This document shows positions 13,868 to 14,862 of a DNA stretch of 14,862 nucleotides, piece by piece; position 1 is the stretch's first letter; the number at the start of each line of letters is the position of its first letter. The position numbers were made by a program, and so were the translations under genes. This stretch comes from an uncultured Sutterella sp. (GTDB lineage: Bacteria > Pseudomonadota > Gammaproteobacteria > Burkholderiales > Burkholderiaceae_F). The stretch lies in NCBI GenBank assembly GCA_900554375.1, contig USHK01000005.1:1-14862 (forward strand). The letters run 5' to 3'. The notes beneath the pieces are model-generated. The model saw only the letters and a list, made by a program, of their open reading frames with translations, made no database searches and had not been told where the DNA came from.

Positions 13868-14665
13868 ATGGCAAAAATTTACTGTATAGCTAATCAAAAG
13901 GGCGGTGTGGGAAAAACGACCACAGCCGTTAACTTAGCTGCTGCGTTGTCTCAGCTGTCTTTTAATGTTTTGTTGGTTGACCTTGACCCACAGGGAAACG
14001 CAACGACAGGGAGCGGGCTTGAGAAGAATAACCTAGTTCAATCTGTTTACGAGGTATTGTTAGACAGAGCGGATATAAAGAAAGTAATCACTCACTCCAC
14101 TTCCGGGTACGACATTTTGGGTTCTAATCGAAAGCTTGCAGCAGCCGAGGAAGAGCTATTGTCTGCAGCTAGAAAAGAGCTGAGGTTAAAGGCGAAGCTG
14201 GACGAAGTGTCCGGGCAATATGATGTCGTTATTATTGACTGCCCTCCTACACTGTCAATTCTGACCATAAACGCGTTCTGTGCAGCTGACGGTCTGATTA
14301 TTCCCATGACGTGCGAGTACTATTCCCTTGAAGGGGTTTCAGACTTATTGCTGAGTATTCGCGCAGTCAGAGAGCAAGTGAACAGCGGTTTGGTGATTAC
14401 CGGTCTTTTGAGGGTGAAATTTGACCCTCGTATTACCCTGCAGCGTGAAGTCAGTGAGCAGCTCTCAGGATATTTCGGATCATCGGTTTTCTCCTCGGTC
14501 ATTCCGACAAATGTACGGCTCGCAGAAGCTCCCAGCTACGGTCTTTCAGGGATTCAGTACGACCCTTCCTCTAGAGGTGCCGTCTCTTATAAAACTTTTG
14601 CAGAAGAACTTGTGAAAAAAGACAAGTTGAAGAAACTTCTCAAAAACAGAAAGCGTGAGGCTTGA
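13868..14665 (+). CDS. parA: Chromosome partitioning ATPase ParA
   Basis: ParA is the nucleoid-binding ATPase whose gradient moves ParB-bound origins apart. The 265 residues start MAKIYCIANQKGGVGKTTTA with the deviant Walker A KGGVGKTT (11-18). DLDPQGNATTGSG follows (38-50), and VVIIDCPPTLSILTINA marks the Walker B region. There is no N-terminal DNA-binding extension, so it is the short chromosomal (Soj) type. The ribosome-binding site is weak. parB follows after one base. In many proteobacteria parA directly follows rsmG; here the MCE block lies in between. Confidence 0.97.
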   Translation: MAKIYCIANQKGGVGKTTTAVNLAAALSQLSFNVLLVDLDPQGNATTGSGLEKNNLVQSVYEVLLDRADIKKVITHSTSGYDILGSNRKLAAAEEELLSAARKELRLKAKLDEVSGQYDVVIIDCPPTLSILTINAFCAADGLIIPMTCEYYSLEGVSDLLLSIRAVREQVNSGLVITGLLRVKFDPRITLQREVSEQLSGYFGSSVFSSVIPTNVRLAEAPSYGLSGIQYDPSSRGAVSYKTFAEELVKKDKLKKLLKNRKREA

Positions 14666-14666
14666 A

Positions 14667-14862
14667 GTGGTAGTTAGAAAAGGATTAGGAAAAAATATGG
14701 ACAGCGTTTTCAGTATGAAAAACGTTGCCGATGTAATAGACAATCCGAAGGTACCGGAACCCAAAAGTTCTTTGTCGCTTTCGGCCCTTAAACCGGGAAA
14801 ATTTCAGCCGAGAAATGACGTTGAAAATTCTGGTCTATCCGAGTTAGCCCAATCCATTAAAC
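14667..14862 (+). CDS. parB: Chromosome partitioning protein ParB, N-terminal part
   Basis: ParB is the CTP-dependent clamp that loads at parS and recruits ParA and condensin. Only about 65 codons are in the window; the gene continues past the right edge. A GTG start at 14667 gives VVRKGLGKNMDSVF, matching the usual ParB opening RGLGRGLDALL. LKPGKFQPRNDVENSGLSEL at the end of the window is the start of the ParB/Srx CTP-binding domain. GTGAGG at the end of parA provides the ribosome-binding site. A later ATG at 14697 would lose the conserved opening, so GTG is preferred. parA and parB are one base apart, clearly an operon. Confidence 0.93.
   Translation, partial: MVVRKGLGKNMDSVFSMKNVADVIDNPKVPEPKSSLSLSALKPGKFQPRNDVENSGLSELAQSIK

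Noticed and set aside
13626..13874. Minus-strand open frame of 82 codons between the permease and parA genes
   Set aside because: It needs a TTG start inside parA, has no recognisable domain, and its composition does not look like a protein.

Overview
The window is a chromosomal replication-origin neighbourhood of a Gram-negative bacterium. Reading outward from about 1807-2180, dnaA and dnaN run left on the minus strand. To the right, rpmH, rnpA, yidD, yidC, mnmE, mnmG and rsmG run on the plus strand, and parA-parB close the window. This order, the outer-membrane-linked MCE lipid transporter, the YidC with a large periplasmic domain and the moderately AT-rich composition (judged by eye, not counted) fit a proteobacterium. 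My best guess is a low-GC member of the Burkholderiales such as the Sutterellaceae; that placement is inference. No insertion sequence, CRISPR array, tRNA or rRNA is seen.

Layout. 1-1806: dnaN (its 3' end lies outside the window) and dnaA, separated by 12 bases. 1807-2180: noncoding putative origin with the divergent rpmH promoter and several hairpins. 2181-4793: ribosomal protein L34, RNase P protein, YidD and the YidC insertase, the last three genes overlapping, closed by a strong terminator at 4802-4840. 4845-5135: a small minus-strand membrane protein. 5150-9121: the tRNA wobble-uridine enzymes MnmE and MnmG, then the 16S rRNA methyltransferase RsmG. Two ParB-binding parS sites lie inside mnmE and exactly at the mnmE-mnmG junction. 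9233-13621: a minus-strand block between rsmG and parA. It holds a predicted exported flavodoxin-like protein and a four-gene MCE phospholipid ABC transporter: STAS-permease fusion, ATPase, MCE protein and auxiliary lipoprotein. 13868-14862: parA and the 5' part of parB.

How the genes fit together. DnaA and DnaN start and sustain replication. ParA, ParB and parS segregate the new origins. L34, RNase P, YidC, MnmEG and RsmG serve translation and membrane protein insertion. The MCE block is an envelope lipid-transport unit in the place where many proteobacteria have rsmG directly followed by parA.

The observation most worth following is that DnaA differs from E. coli DnaA at two of the residues that read bases in the DnaA box, while the dnaA-rpmH spacer shows no consensus DnaA box. 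This suggests an altered initiator-origin code. Other points of interest are the parS site that doubles as the mnmG ribosome-binding region and the exported flavodoxin-like protein with an unusual phosphate loop.
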